From Bdellovibrionales bacterium (GTDB lineage Bacteria; Bdellovibrionota; UBA1018): 64,000 bases of DNA. The position numbers were made by a program, and so were the translations under genes. This document shows positions 56,433 to 64,000 of the stretch, one piece after another. The notes beneath the pieces were generated by a model. It had not been told where the DNA came from and searched no databases. It was given only the letters and a program-made list of their open reading frames with translations. The DNA lies in assembly GCA_016786465.1 (NCBI GenBank), contig JAEUWC010000017.1, positions 62,001 through 126,000 on the forward strand, in the 5' to 3' direction. How positions within the stretch are numbered: the first letter of the stretch is position 1; each line of letters opens with the position of its first letter.

Positions 56433-57482
56433 TTAGGTCGTCTTTGTAATATCCAAACGGGGTCCCGCTAGCGGGATCCCGTTTTTTTCTAGCTTCTGAA
56501 TCGCATCTTGCAAAATCGAATTCGCGATTACCGTCTGTCGCCCAAAATCTTCAACAGCGTAAATCAGTTTGTAGGGTAGCCAAGATTCATGCGTGTCTGA
56601 AAGAAGCACAAAAGGCTTGGGATCTTGAAGGACTCCGGGTGCTGCCTGACAAGATTGGATCAAGGCGTCTCGAACCTTTGAATCGTTGGCCCCGTGAGGG
56701 ATCCGAAAGGTCAATGCACGAAGCGGCGGATTGGCTCCGACCGAATAGTTGGTGACTTCGCCTTGAGCGACCATGCGGTTTGGGATGCTCAGGATTTCAT
56801 CGCTCAGACCAACCAGCACGGTTGCTCGCCAGGAAATTTCTTCGACCCGGCCCACCCATTTTGTCGTGCCTTGACTGACTTCAATCCAATGACCGATTTC
56901 ATAGGGCTTATCCAACTGAAGGGCGATTCCGGCAAAAAGGTTTCCCAAGGTGTCTTGCAGTGCAAGACCCAGGATCAATGAAAAGATCGCCGACGTCGCC
57001 AAAAGCGGAGCCAGTCGAATGCTGAAGACGTCACTTAAGATCCAGCCACCGATCAGAATGGATAAAAGAAGCGAGGAAATATTAACCAATAGGACCGGTA
57101 CGCCGGTCTTCATGCTGCCGATGAAAAGGTATTCGAAAACCAGGATCCTGGCCGTGCGGACGAAAACGACTGCGCCCATGACGATGGTTGCAAAGCCCAC
57201 GTAGCCCGCAATTCTGGGTGCTGTGTCGGTGTCTTCGCCGCCCAGGCGGCGAATCGCCAGGTAGGTCAAGAAAAGCGTCGTCGCTAGGACCAGATAGCCC
57301 AGCAAATTGATGAATAGCCTTTTGATGTTGCGGTGGCGGTCTTCTGAAACGTTCCGCAAAAAAACCAGGTAGATCAGGAACGCGGTCACAGCAAGTCCCG
57401 CGATGGCCAATGCCGGTTCTAAATGAATCAGGCCATCAATCTTTTCGAGCGGAATCCACGGCGTCGGTCTTGGGTTCATCAA
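56433..57482 (-). CDS. MscS-family mechanosensitive channel
   Basis: MscS channels release solutes on hypo-osmotic shock. The 349-residue protein has four or five membrane segments followed by the MscS core: LALQDTLGNLFAGIALQLDKPYEIGHWIEV, RVEEISWRATVLVGLSDEILSIPNRMVAQGEVTNYS and a C-terminal alpha/beta domain. The pore helix Gly/Ala pattern lies near residue 185. It overlaps the outer-membrane gene upstream by 47 bases. Its last codons form the tig terminator. Confidence 0.9.
   Translation of the reverse strand: MMNPRPTPWIPLEKIDGLIHLEPALAIAGLAVTAFLIYLVFLRNVSEDRHRNIKRLFINLLGYLVLATTLFLTYLAIRRLGGEDTDTAPRIAGYVGFATIVMGAVVFVRTARILVFEYLFIGSMKTGVPVLLVNISSLLLSILIGGWILSDVFSIRLAPLLATSAIFSLILGLALQDTLGNLFAGIALQLDKPYEIGHWIEVSQGTTKWVGRVEEISWRATVLVGLSDEILSIPNRMVAQGEVTNYSVGANPPLRALTFRIPHGANDSKVRDALIQSCQAAPGVLQDPKPFVLLSDTHESWLPYKLIYAVEDFGRQTVIANSILQDAIQKLEKNGIPLAGPRLDITKTT
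56455..56488 (+). terminator. tig terminator inside mscS coding sequence
   Basis: AAACGGGGTCCCGC pairs with GCGGGATCCCGTTT around TA, and seven Ts follow. It stops tig transcripts 30 bases after its stop codon. The same bases encode the end of MscS (KNGIPLAGPRLDI) on the other strand. Confidence 0.85.
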
Positions 57483-58641
57483 TATTCTGCTTTTCTAGTT
57501 TGCTCATCGAAACTCGGAAGCCCACGGCTCCGTGAATCAAGGTCAGGGAATTTCCTTGGGTGGGGTTGCTAAAGGAAGCGTACGAAAGTTCATAAAAAAT
57601 GAACCAAGGCCGGTTTCCTTCGGCAGCAAAAAGGCTGGTTTCGTAACGTGCGCGAACATCGATGCCGTTTCCTAAATACGCAAACCGAATTCCCATCGCT
57701 TTATAATTGGAATTGATTTCTTTGGAAGCGCCCCCAAATACCAATTGCGGACCAAAAACGGACGAAACTCCGTACGCTGAATTCGGCACCAGCATTCCCC
57801 AAAGAAGTGGGCCCAGTCCGATTCGCCAATCCAGGTTCATCCACTTCAGTTTTTCCAGCGCGTAGCTTCCTTGAACGCCTACCCCATAGTAGCGAGCCAA
57901 GGGTAGGTTGCTAGCCGACGAAGAAAACGGAAGTGCCGTAAAGCGGAAAGATCCGATCAGTCGCCATTTTGGGTGAACGGGCATCATGTAGTCACCGACC
58001 AACGCCAATCCGAACTGGGTCGTCGAAATATCAAACGGTTGTTCCGAATAGTTCGCAAAGTCGAATGCTGCGCCCAAATTCAAACCAGGCTTCGACGAAC
58101 TTCCCAGTTCAGCGTCTTCGACTTTGACCCTCATCATGAAGGAAACTTCTGATTTTCCCTTTTCACGAAAAAGGCCGATCGGATCCCCACTGACGCCAAC
58201 GACGCTTGCGCCCTGATTCAATCTTCGCGCGGGATCCAGCGATTTAACGCCCCTGGGTACTTTTTCGGGGACTAGCGGAGAATCAGGAGCCGGAAACCAT
58301 TCGAACTGCTTAGGCATCCAGAAGTACAGATTCACTTTTCGGTTCTTGCCCGTTCCGCTGACCTTGCCGTCATACGGCCAATCGTTCGGAACGGGTTTAC
58401 CAGTCGGATCAAAAAATTCGATAAAGACGCGAGACGGCTTCGGCACGACTTCGCTGCTGTCAGTTGAAAGACCTTCAGGAACTGCTGGTGATGGTTCTGA
58501 AGTGGGCGACGGCGATGCTGATGGACTAGCGATGGGCGACGGAGTGGGCGACGCTTCGGGGGTCGACGCCGGATCTTGGGCCCATGCGAAAGTTGAAAGT
58601 GAGTAGACTGCGCCTGCTAGTGTGATGAAACGAATCGGCAT
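57436..58641 (-). CDS. outer-membrane protein with Pro/Ser-rich N-terminus
   Basis: The 401-residue protein has a signal peptide (MPIRFITLAGAVYSLSTFAWA), a Pro/Ser/Ala-rich segment (about residues 23-60), then beta-strand-rich sequence of a barrel type (residues 145-400) with a non-barrel insertion containing VFIEFFDPTGKPVPNDW. The C-terminus is polar (SARKD) rather than aromatic. No family is recognised. It overlaps mscS, so both are probably co-expressed. Confidence 0.65.
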   Translation of the reverse strand: MPIRFITLAGAVYSLSTFAWAQDPASTPEASPTPSPIASPSASPSPTSEPSPAVPEGLSTDSSEVVPKPSRVFIEFFDPTGKPVPNDWPYDGKVSGTGKNRKVNLYFWMPKQFEWFPAPDSPLVPEKVPRGVKSLDPARRLNQGASVVGVSGDPIGLFREKGKSEVSFMMRVKVEDAELGSSSKPGLNLGAAFDFANYSEQPFDISTTQFGLALVGDYMMPVHPKWRLIGSFRFTALPFSSSASNLPLARYYGVGVQGSYALEKLKWMNLDWRIGLGPLLWGMLVPNSAYGVSSVFGPQLVFGGASKEINSNYKAMGIRFAYLGNGIDVRARYETSLFAAEGNRPWFIFYELSYASFSNPTQGNSLTLIHGAVGFRVSMSKLEKQNIDEPKTDAVDSARKD

Positions 58642-58650
58642 CCCTTAGGT

Positions 58651-59547
58651 TTAGGATACTTTAAATTCGTAGGATTTCATTAGTTTTGACGCAATTGGGT
58701 TCTCAATCTTCCGAGTTGCGGCAACCAACCACACTTCTTCGCTGATATTGGAAAGAGTCCCTAAGCTAACCAGCTTCTTTTCTTCAATCAGTTCTCGAGC
58801 AGCGGCTTCCGCGATGGGAATCAGGCCAACTCCGGCTGTGCCCAAAAGCTTCTGTACCGCAGTATCCTGTGTTTCAGCCACAATGTCGGGCGATATTCCG
58901 TTGATCTTAAAGAAGTGGTCCATGTCGTGGCGAAGTTTGCTGTGAGCAGTGGGCAGAATAAAAGACTGGCCGTCCAGCGACTGCGGAAAGTTGGCCTTCA
59001 AGTTTTTCGAATCTTTGCTGCCACAAACAATGACGTCCAATGAAGCAATTCTTCGTGAAACAATTCCTTTTTCTTCGGTGACCGGAGCAGGGAAGTTCGT
59101 CAGAAGTAGATCCAGTCGATGTGCGTTCAGTTCGCGAAGAAGTTCATCGCCTTTGCCTTCAAGAATAGAAACTGAACAAACACCCGTCTGATAAGCGGCA
59201 AGAACCAGGTTCTGAATGATCGCTTTAGGTATGCTGTCCAGAGCGCCAATCTGGACGTGGATGCGATTTTTTGAAAGTCGATCATGAATGGCTTCGACCA
59301 TTTCATTGCCCATTTTGAAGATTTCGTTCGAGTAGTTCAGGGCGACTCGACCCGCTTCAGTCAGAACCAATCTACGGTTTTTTCGCTCGAAAAGTTTTTG
59401 CCCCAAAGATTCTTCCAACTGCTTCAACTGAGTACTGAGTGTGGGTTGTCCCAATCGGAGCTTTTTTGAAGCGTTCGCGATCCCACCTTCGGTGGCGATG
59501 GTGCGAAAATAGTAAAGGTGATGGTAGTTCAGCCAGTGGGTCATCAT
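58651..59547 (-). CDS. NhaR-like LysR-family regulator
   Basis: The 298-residue protein starts with the NhaR-type winged helix MTHWLNYHHLYYFRTIATEGGIANASKKLRLGQPTLSTQLKQLEESLGQKLFERKNRRLVLTEAG, followed by a linker helix and a substrate-binding domain (about residues 90-298). NhaR controls sodium/proton antiport genes in E. coli, but no nhaA lies here. ATG 59547 has GGGTG upstream and is preferred over GTG 59556. Upstream is a long intergenic region with palindromes that may be its operator. Confidence 0.85.
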   Translation of the reverse strand: MMTHWLNYHHLYYFRTIATEGGIANASKKLRLGQPTLSTQLKQLEESLGQKLFERKNRRLVLTEAGRVALNYSNEIFKMGNEMVEAIHDRLSKNRIHVQIGALDSIPKAIIQNLVLAAYQTGVCSVSILEGKGDELLRELNAHRLDLLLTNFPAPVTEEKGIVSRRIASLDVIVCGSKDSKNLKANFPQSLDGQSFILPTAHSKLRHDMDHFFKINGISPDIVAETQDTAVQKLLGTAGVGLIPIAEAAARELIEEKKLVSLGTLSNISEEVWLVAATRKIENPIASKLMKSYEFKVS

Positions 59548-59600
59548 GGAAAGCACCCTATGGGATACTTCCTTTAAAACAAAGATTTTTTATCAAATAT

Positions 59601-59661
59601 TCTGGAAACTAGAATGATTCGGTTTGATCAAATTCCAGACAGGTGCCTGACATCGGGTCAG
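59601..59661. promoter_or_regulatory. palindrome cluster upstream of the LysR gene
   Basis: In the 300-base gap 59557-59856 the inverted repeat TCTGGAA/TTCCAGA (59601-59607 with 59633-59639) encloses the perfect palindrome TTTGATCAAA (59623-59632). Next come CAGG/CCTG and CTGAC(ATCGG)GTCAG (59647-59661). These could be operators of the LysR regulator or a repeated genomic element. The remainder, 59662-59816, is AT-rich at first, then C-rich, and shows no gene. Confidence 0.4.
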
Positions 59662-59816
59662 ATTTTCCAAGCTTGGTTATAAAAAACGTTAATTTGTTCA
59701 ATAAGTTACGACGATCGGGATCCCTGAATTCGATGGCACAACGGCTGCAATAACTAGATACAACAATTTGAAAGCTTGTTCCTGACCCCCCTTCCCCCTA
59801 ACCCCTAAGGAACAAA

Positions 59817-59850
59817 GAAAAGGCCAGGTTCCCCCCCACCTGGCCTTTTC
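59817..59850 (-). terminator. terminator downstream of the GH1 gene
   Basis: GAAAAGGCCAGGT pairs with ACCTGGCCTTTTC around a run of Cs, with T-rich sequence on both sides. On the minus strand it follows the GH1 stop codon after six bases and is followed by TTTTCTTTG, a typical terminator. Confidence 0.8.
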
Positions 59851-59856
59851 GCTTTT

Positions 59857-61230
59857 TTATCGGCGGATTGAATTCTGTGTCGCGAAATTCTTAAAAAGTT
59901 CGGCGCTAGGTCGAGCCCGGCGGTTCAGCGTCGAATAGTCCACTTCAAAAAGACCAAAGCGCGGGCCGAAGCCGTGGATCCACTCGAAATTATCCAAAAG
60001 CGACCAATGGCAATAGGACTGAACGGGGACGCCGGAATCAATGGCCCGGGCAACTGCTTGCACATGGGTCCTTAAATAGTCTTGGCGCTTCAGATCAGTG
60101 GCGTCGTCGACACCGTTCTCGGTGATCAGAATAGGAAGAGAATACTTGCGATAGGCCTGCTTCAGAATCTTTTCCAAACCATCTGGATAGCTTTCCCAAT
60201 TGGCGGGCGAATACATCCTTTCTAGGAAGTCTCCATCGGAAGGCTTGGGCTTGCCCTTCGCTGCGCGCATCACAGCGCCCGAGTGAATCCGGTCGCGAGT
60301 GTAGTAGTTGATTCCCAAGTAGTCTTGGGTGCCACGCAGGCCCTGGATTTCCACATCGATCGACACCATCTGCGGAATCTTCATCTTCAAACGGCCCGTT
60401 TTCAGCGCATTGGGAAAAGCCCAGTTCCAAGCATCTTCCAGAATCTGTGCGGTCAGCTGATCCACCGGGTTCAGCTTTCGCTTCGCTTGGAAAAGACGAA
60501 GGTGGTTAGCGGTTCCGACTTGAACTTCAGTCTTCGACTTCTTTGCTTCTTCCTTTAGTGCCGCATAAGCGGCCGCATGCGATTTCAAAAGGCCGATCAA
60601 CACCGGCGCAATGTCTTGCATCGGGCGCTTTTCTTGGGGCGGGACATTCCCAAGAAAGTAGCCGCCCATGATGTGAACCATGGGTTCGTTGATGGTAATG
60701 AAAAATCGAGCTTTTGGGGCAATTTTCGATCGAACCAGACGGGCGAAATCGGCGAATGCCTTAGGGGCACCTTCCCACTCCCAGCCGCCTTTGTTTCGAA
60801 ACCAAAGCGGTGAAACAAAATGATGAAGGGTGATCAAGGGTTCAATTCCAGCGGCTTCAAGCTGAAGCACTTGATCTTGATAATGTTTCACTTCGGCAGC
60901 GTCGATGACCCCTTCCTTTGGTTCGACCCGGGACCATTCCACTGAAAAACGATAGCTGTTCGCACCGATGCTTTTCATCAGAGCAATGTCTTCCGATACA
61001 CGCGTATAAGAACCCGCAGCTAGTCCTGACTTCTGCCCGCCCGAAATCGCGCCGGGTTGTTTTTCAAATTCCCACCAATCGCTATGGACATTGTTCCCTT
61101 CGATCTGATGTCCGGCGGTGGCCGTGCACCATTTGAAGTCCTTTGGAAACACGATGGTCTTGGGTTTTGCTGCATGCGCAAAGGGATTCAGCGCGAAAAA
61201 AACCAAAATTCGGGCAACTTCGATTGTCAT
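59857..61230 (-). CDS. exported GH1 beta-glucosidase
   Basis: GH1 enzymes hydrolyse terminal beta-glucosides or -galactosides. The 457-residue protein has a signal peptide ending NPFAHAAK, then the GH1 start FPKDFKWCTATAGHQIEG, SFRFSVEWSRVEP-like sequence, FITINEPMVH with the acid/base Glu near residue 184 and LITENGVDD with the nucleophile Glu near residue 367. GH1 proteins are usually cytoplasmic; export here would suit scavenging or predation. ATG 61230 has GGAAGT upstream. It follows the mutT-like gene by ten bases. Confidence 0.9.
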   Translation of the reverse strand: MTIEVARILVFFALNPFAHAAKPKTIVFPKDFKWCTATAGHQIEGNNVHSDWWEFEKQPGAISGGQKSGLAAGSYTRVSEDIALMKSIGANSYRFSVEWSRVEPKEGVIDAAEVKHYQDQVLQLEAAGIEPLITLHHFVSPLWFRNKGGWEWEGAPKAFADFARLVRSKIAPKARFFITINEPMVHIMGGYFLGNVPPQEKRPMQDIAPVLIGLLKSHAAAYAALKEEAKKSKTEVQVGTANHLRLFQAKRKLNPVDQLTAQILEDAWNWAFPNALKTGRLKMKIPQMVSIDVEIQGLRGTQDYLGINYYTRDRIHSGAVMRAAKGKPKPSDGDFLERMYSPANWESYPDGLEKILKQAYRKYSLPILITENGVDDATDLKRQDYLRTHVQAVARAIDSGVPVQSYCHWSLLDNFEWIHGFGPRFGLFEVDYSTLNRRARPSAELFKNFATQNSIRR

Positions 61231-61240
61231 AAAGTACTTC

Positions 61241-61660
61241 CTAGCGCGCGCGGTCCATCAAAAGTCGAACGGCCGGCAGATCAGCGGGTGCCCATTCGTA
61301 GTGCTTCAGGTCTTCAACCATCGCCCATTCTACGCGGTCGTGGCTTTCAAAAATCGTTGGGACTTCAGATTCTTCGCCCAGTGAACAAAGAAAGACGTCC
61401 ATTTCGATTTCACTTTGTGGGTACCGGTGCTGGATCTTGATCAGGTTTTCTTGAACCGACACGGTCTTCAATCCCAATTCTTCATTCAATTCGCGCTTCA
61501 GGCACTGTTCAGAAGTTTCGTTCTTTTCGATCTTCCCGCCCGGGAATTCCCAAAAGCCTTCCAAATTCTTACCCGGCTTTCGACGCGCAATCAGGATGCG
61601 ACCATTGCAAACAATAGCCGCTGCAGCGATCCGGTACTTGGGAAGTTTGGGCTGTGACAT
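61241..61660 (-). CDS. mutT: MutT-type Nudix hydrolase
   Basis: MutT removes 8-oxo-dGTP from the nucleotide pool. The 139-residue protein has the Nudix box GGKIEKNETSEQCLKRELNEELGL (GX5EX7REUXEEXGU fits exactly, about residues 36-58) and YRIAAAAIVCNGRILIARR before it. Length fits MutT. Its partner gene in the operon is an exported beta-glucosidase, which is an unrelated function. The 8-oxo-dGTP specificity is not proven. Confidence 0.87.
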   Translation of the reverse strand: MSQPKLPKYRIAAAAIVCNGRILIARRKPGKNLEGFWEFPGGKIEKNETSEQCLKRELNEELGLKTVSVQENLIKIQHRYPQSEIEMDVFLCSLGEESEVPTIFESHDRVEWAMVEDLKHYEWAPADLPAVRLLMDRAR

Positions 61661-61720
61661 TTCTTATCGTATCGCAGTTGAAACTGGCAAAATCAACCCC
61701 TGTTTGCTAACAAAACGCCC

Positions 61721-62320
61721 ATGGATTTCAACTGGTTAGACCGACTTCAGGCCGAAGGTTTCGCGGTCGTCGATGATTTCTTGGATGCCGACGTAGCCCA
61801 TGGCCTTTGGCAATCCGCAAGGCGTTTGAAATCGGAAGGGCGCTTTCGTGGCGCCGGCATCGGCCAGGGTTCTGACCACCAGGTTCAGAAAAGAATTCGT
61901 GGCGATGAAGTCCTTTGGTGGGATGGCAAAATGGGTCCGATCGAATCGAAGTTTTCAGATCGATTGACCGAAGTCAAACAGGCCATCAATCAAGATTGGT
62001 TTTTGGGTCTTTGGGAATGGGAAGGGCATTACGCCTGTTACGCGCCCGGGACGTACTATGAAAAGCATGTGGATCCGTTTCGCGAAGATGATTCGCGCGT
62101 GCTTTCGACGATCACCTATTTGAATCCGGATTGGCAAAAAGAAGATGGGGGCGAATTGGTGATTTATCCAACTTCGCATCCCGAAGGCCTTAAGATCGAA
62201 CCCAAGGCAGGACGCCTGGTTGTTTTCTTTTCTGAAAAACTTCCTCACGAAGTCTTGAAAACCAGGCGCGACCGCTACAGCATCACGGGCTGGTTCAAAA
62301 AACGGAAGGTTCAACGATGA
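61721..62320 (+). CDS. 2OG-Fe(II) oxygenase, prolyl-hydroxylase type
   Basis: The 199-residue protein has a prolyl-4-hydroxylase-like jelly roll: YAPGTYYEKHVDPF with the HxD iron pair (about residues 114-116), DGGELVIYP, RLVVFFSEKLPHEV with the distal His and RYSITGWF with the Arg for 2-oxoglutarate. The substrate is unknown; proteins and small molecules are both possible. It overlaps the F420-ligase-like gene by four bases, so both are in an operon. Confidence 0.83.
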   Translation: MDFNWLDRLQAEGFAVVDDFLDADVAHGLWQSARRLKSEGRFRGAGIGQGSDHQVQKRIRGDEVLWWDGKMGPIESKFSDRLTEVKQAINQDWFLGLWEWEGHYACYAPGTYYEKHVDPFREDDSRVLSTITYLNPDWQKEDGGELVIYPTSHPEGLKIEPKAGRLVVFFSEKLPHEVLKTRRDRYSITGWFKKRKVQR

Positions 62321-63033
62321 AAGCCACAGCGGTAAGAACACGCATTTTGAAGCGGGGCGAAGATCTTTTTGATTTCATCGTGGAAGGCACGCGCCCACCG
62401 TCGGACGCAAGCATTCTGGCGGTCACATCGAAGATCGCTTCGATTGCCGAAGAACGAATCGTTCCAAAGAAGGATATAGAAAAGCTGGACCTGATCAAGC
62501 GTGAAGCCGATGTCTATCTGGGCGAGATCATGGCGGGCGTTTCGTTGACCATCAAGGAAGGGCTTTTTATTCCGTCGGCGGGAATTGATGAATCCAACGC
62601 GGATGGTGAATATTATATTCTGTATCCCGAACGGCCAGCTGATTTGACCCGCCTTCTTTGGACCAGACTTAAAAAGCATTGGGGCTTAAAGAATTTTGGA
62701 TTGATTTTAACCGATTCGCATACGCACCCGTTGCGCCGTGGGGTGACGGGAATTGCACTTTCTTCATTTGGATTTGACCCGGTTCACGAATTGGTGGGCG
62801 AACCGGACCTTTTTGGAAAACCTTTCAAGTACAGCGCCGTCAACGTCGTGGATTCTTTGGCGACGACGGCGGCCCTGATGATGGGTGAAGGAAAAGAATC
62901 AAGTCCGCTGGCTTGGATTGAATCGGCACCTGTGCGCTTCAAAGATGTTCCTGAAACCCAAGTCTCGATTGCGATGGAAAAAGATCTTTACCTTCCGATT
63001 TACAAATCCCTGATCGAGAAATCCAAGCGATGA
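62317..63033 (+). CDS. F420-0:gamma-glutamyl ligase-like (CofE family) protein
   Basis: CofE adds glutamate to coenzyme F420-0. The 238-residue protein has family-like motifs: SAGIDESNADG with the nucleotide/metal-binding Asp, LTDSHTHPLRRGVTGIALSSFG, LFGKPFKYSAVNVVDSLATTAALMMGEG. No other F420 genes (cofC, cofD, fbiC) lie in the window, so it may glutamylate another molecule such as a folate. ATG 62317 overlaps the upstream oxygenase stop; the Gfo/Idh/MocA gene starts in the same way. Confidence 0.78.
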   Translation: MKATAVRTRILKRGEDLFDFIVEGTRPPSDASILAVTSKIASIAEERIVPKKDIEKLDLIKREADVYLGEIMAGVSLTIKEGLFIPSAGIDESNADGEYYILYPERPADLTRLLWTRLKKHWGLKNFGLILTDSHTHPLRRGVTGIALSSFGFDPVHELVGEPDLFGKPFKYSAVNVVDSLATTAALMMGEGKESSPLAWIESAPVRFKDVPETQVSIAMEKDLYLPIYKSLIEKSKR

Positions 63034-64000
63034 ATCCCGTCAAAGTAGGCCTGATTGGCTATGGACTTTCAGGGCGCGTCTTTCATGCACCTTTCTTGAA
63101 GAAGCTTCCTGAATTTCAAGTGACCCAAGTTTTTTCATCGCGTGAAAAAGAAGTACGCTTCGATTTTCCAGACGCCTCGAAAACGAAATTGGCGGCGTCG
63201 GTTGATGACCTATTGAAAAGTGATGTGGATTTGGTCGTGATCACGTCTCCGAATACGGAACACTATTCGCAGGCGAAGGCCGCGCTTCAGTTGGGCAAAC
63301 ATGTCCTTTTGGAAAAGCCGTTTGTCGCAAAGTTATCCGAAGCAGAAGAATTGATGGCCCTGGCAGAACAGAAGAAAAAGGTTCTGTCTGTCTTTCATAA
63401 TCGCCGCTTTGATGGCGATTTCATTTGGATGAAGGAAGCCTTGCGTGGCGGACGTTTCGGTGACTGGACTTTTTTTGAAAGTCGATTTGATCGCTTTCGT
63501 CCCTTGCTTCCAGCCGTCGAACAACGCCGGTGGCGCGATCAACCCTTATCCATGAGCGGAGTCTTCTGGGACCTGGGACCCCATCTGATTGATCAAGCCA
63601 TTTGCCTTTTAGGTTTTCCCAAAGACATTCAGCTTCGACTTTTATTTCAACGCGCGGGGGCCACGGTGGACGATGGTTTCATTCTGCACTTGGGATATGG
63701 AAATCAAAGCCATGGGACGTCGAAGCTAGCTGTCTTAAGCGCGGGTTCGGTAGTCGCCTTTCCAGAATTTCGCATGCGACTGGATGCGGCAAAAGGCGGA
63801 GCGCAGATCATCGGAATGGATGGTCAAGAAGAGTCCCTTCGTACGGGTCAGGGCCAGGCGATACGGCAAAAACTAAGAACTTTTGATGGGGATTCCAACC
63901 AGGAATCTGATATTCCAGTGGGAGATTACACGCAGTTTTATCAAGGGATAGCCGAAGCCATTTTGTATGGCAAAGACGCACCCGTTACGGCCCAGGAAGC
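63030..64000 (+). CDS. Gfo/Idh/MocA-family oxidoreductase, 3' end cut off
   Basis: The frame runs open from ATG 63030 to the end of the window (over 320 codons). It starts VGLIGYGLSGRVFHAPFL, the NAD(P)-binding Rossmann motif, then has HVLLEKPFVAKLSEAE with the conserved Lys/Pro, FHNRRFDGDF and SGVFWDLGPHLIDQA. It resembles YdgJ-like sugar dehydrogenases. The ATG overlaps the stop of the CofE-like gene as ATGA. The start codon is clear; the last codons are beyond the window. Confidence 0.88.
   Translation, partial: MNPVKVGLIGYGLSGRVFHAPFLKKLPEFQVTQVFSSREKEVRFDFPDASKTKLAASVDDLLKSDVDLVVITSPNTEHYSQAKAALQLGKHVLLEKPFVAKLSEAEELMALAEQKKKVLSVFHNRRFDGDFIWMKEALRGGRFGDWTFFESRFDRFRPLLPAVEQRRWRDQPLSMSGVFWDLGPHLIDQAICLLGFPKDIQLRLLFQRAGATVDDGFILHLGYGNQSHGTSKLAVLSAGSVVAFPEFRMRLDAAKGGAQIIGMDGQEESLRTGQGQAIRQKLRTFDGDSNQESDIPVGDYTQFYQGIAEAILYGKDAPVTAQE

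Overview
The window looks like chromosomal DNA from a Gram-negative bacterium of roughly 50-55% GC with very tight gene packing: many ATGA/TAATG-type overlaps and convergent genes that share their stop codons. The EF-Tu, ribosomal and RNA polymerase proteins, together with a CFI-box protein, many small exported beta-barrel proteins, an XRE regulator, DUF2089 and a TIGR02466-like oxygenase, point to the Bdellovibrionota (Bdellovibrio-like delta-proteobacteria). That placement is an inference from protein character, not from a database search.

Region 1-13.7 kb is the classical translation/transcription block: tRNA-Gly (3' end only), tRNA-Thr, tuf, tRNA-Trp, secE, nusG, rplK, rplA, rplJ, rplL, rpoB and rpoC. 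It has hairpins in the tuf, rplL and rpoB leaders, ends in a strong terminator and is followed by tRNA-Val. Region 13.7-15.8 kb is an arsenic operon on the minus strand, arsR-arsI-arsC-aqpS. It has its own operator/promoter, and a 16-base copy of the tRNA-Val 3' end supplies the last codons of aqpS. This suggests that the cassette arrived by recombination at the tRNA.

Region 15.8-31.4 kb is accessory. It holds a tag-DUF4180-methyltransferase operon and a plus-strand cluster of a membrane protein, an exported haem-motif/beta-propeller protein, an MFS transporter and an EF-G-binding-type zinc-finger protein. It also holds a LysE exporter broken by an in-frame TAA, a DoxX protein, an M23 lipoprotein, two small beta-barrels, an RRM RNA-binding protein, a GDPD enzyme, a DUF2089/SHOCT-like operon, a PhoD-like phosphatase and a cyclic-nucleotide-binding protein. 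Region 31.4-41.8 kb holds a lipoprotein/regulator pair, a ClpP-like protease, a pseudouridine synthase, an oxygenase, an XRE regulator, a lemA-TPM-TPM-hydrolase operon and a TonB-dependent-type receptor.

Region 42-51.8 kb is again housekeeping: rpsB-tsf-pyrH-frr-uppS-cdsA-rseP-tsaB, a DMT transporter, pssA and asd. It is translationally linked to an unusual exported protein with an internal CFI-box and a C-terminal beta-barrel (51.8-54.2 kb). Then come truA, tig, a mechanosensitive channel, an outer-membrane protein, a NhaR-like LysR regulator, an exported GH1 beta-glucosidase with a MutT hydrolase, and an oxygenase / F420-ligase-like / Gfo-Idh-MocA operon that runs off the end of the window. 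I see no CRISPR array, insertion sequence, prophage or rRNA gene.
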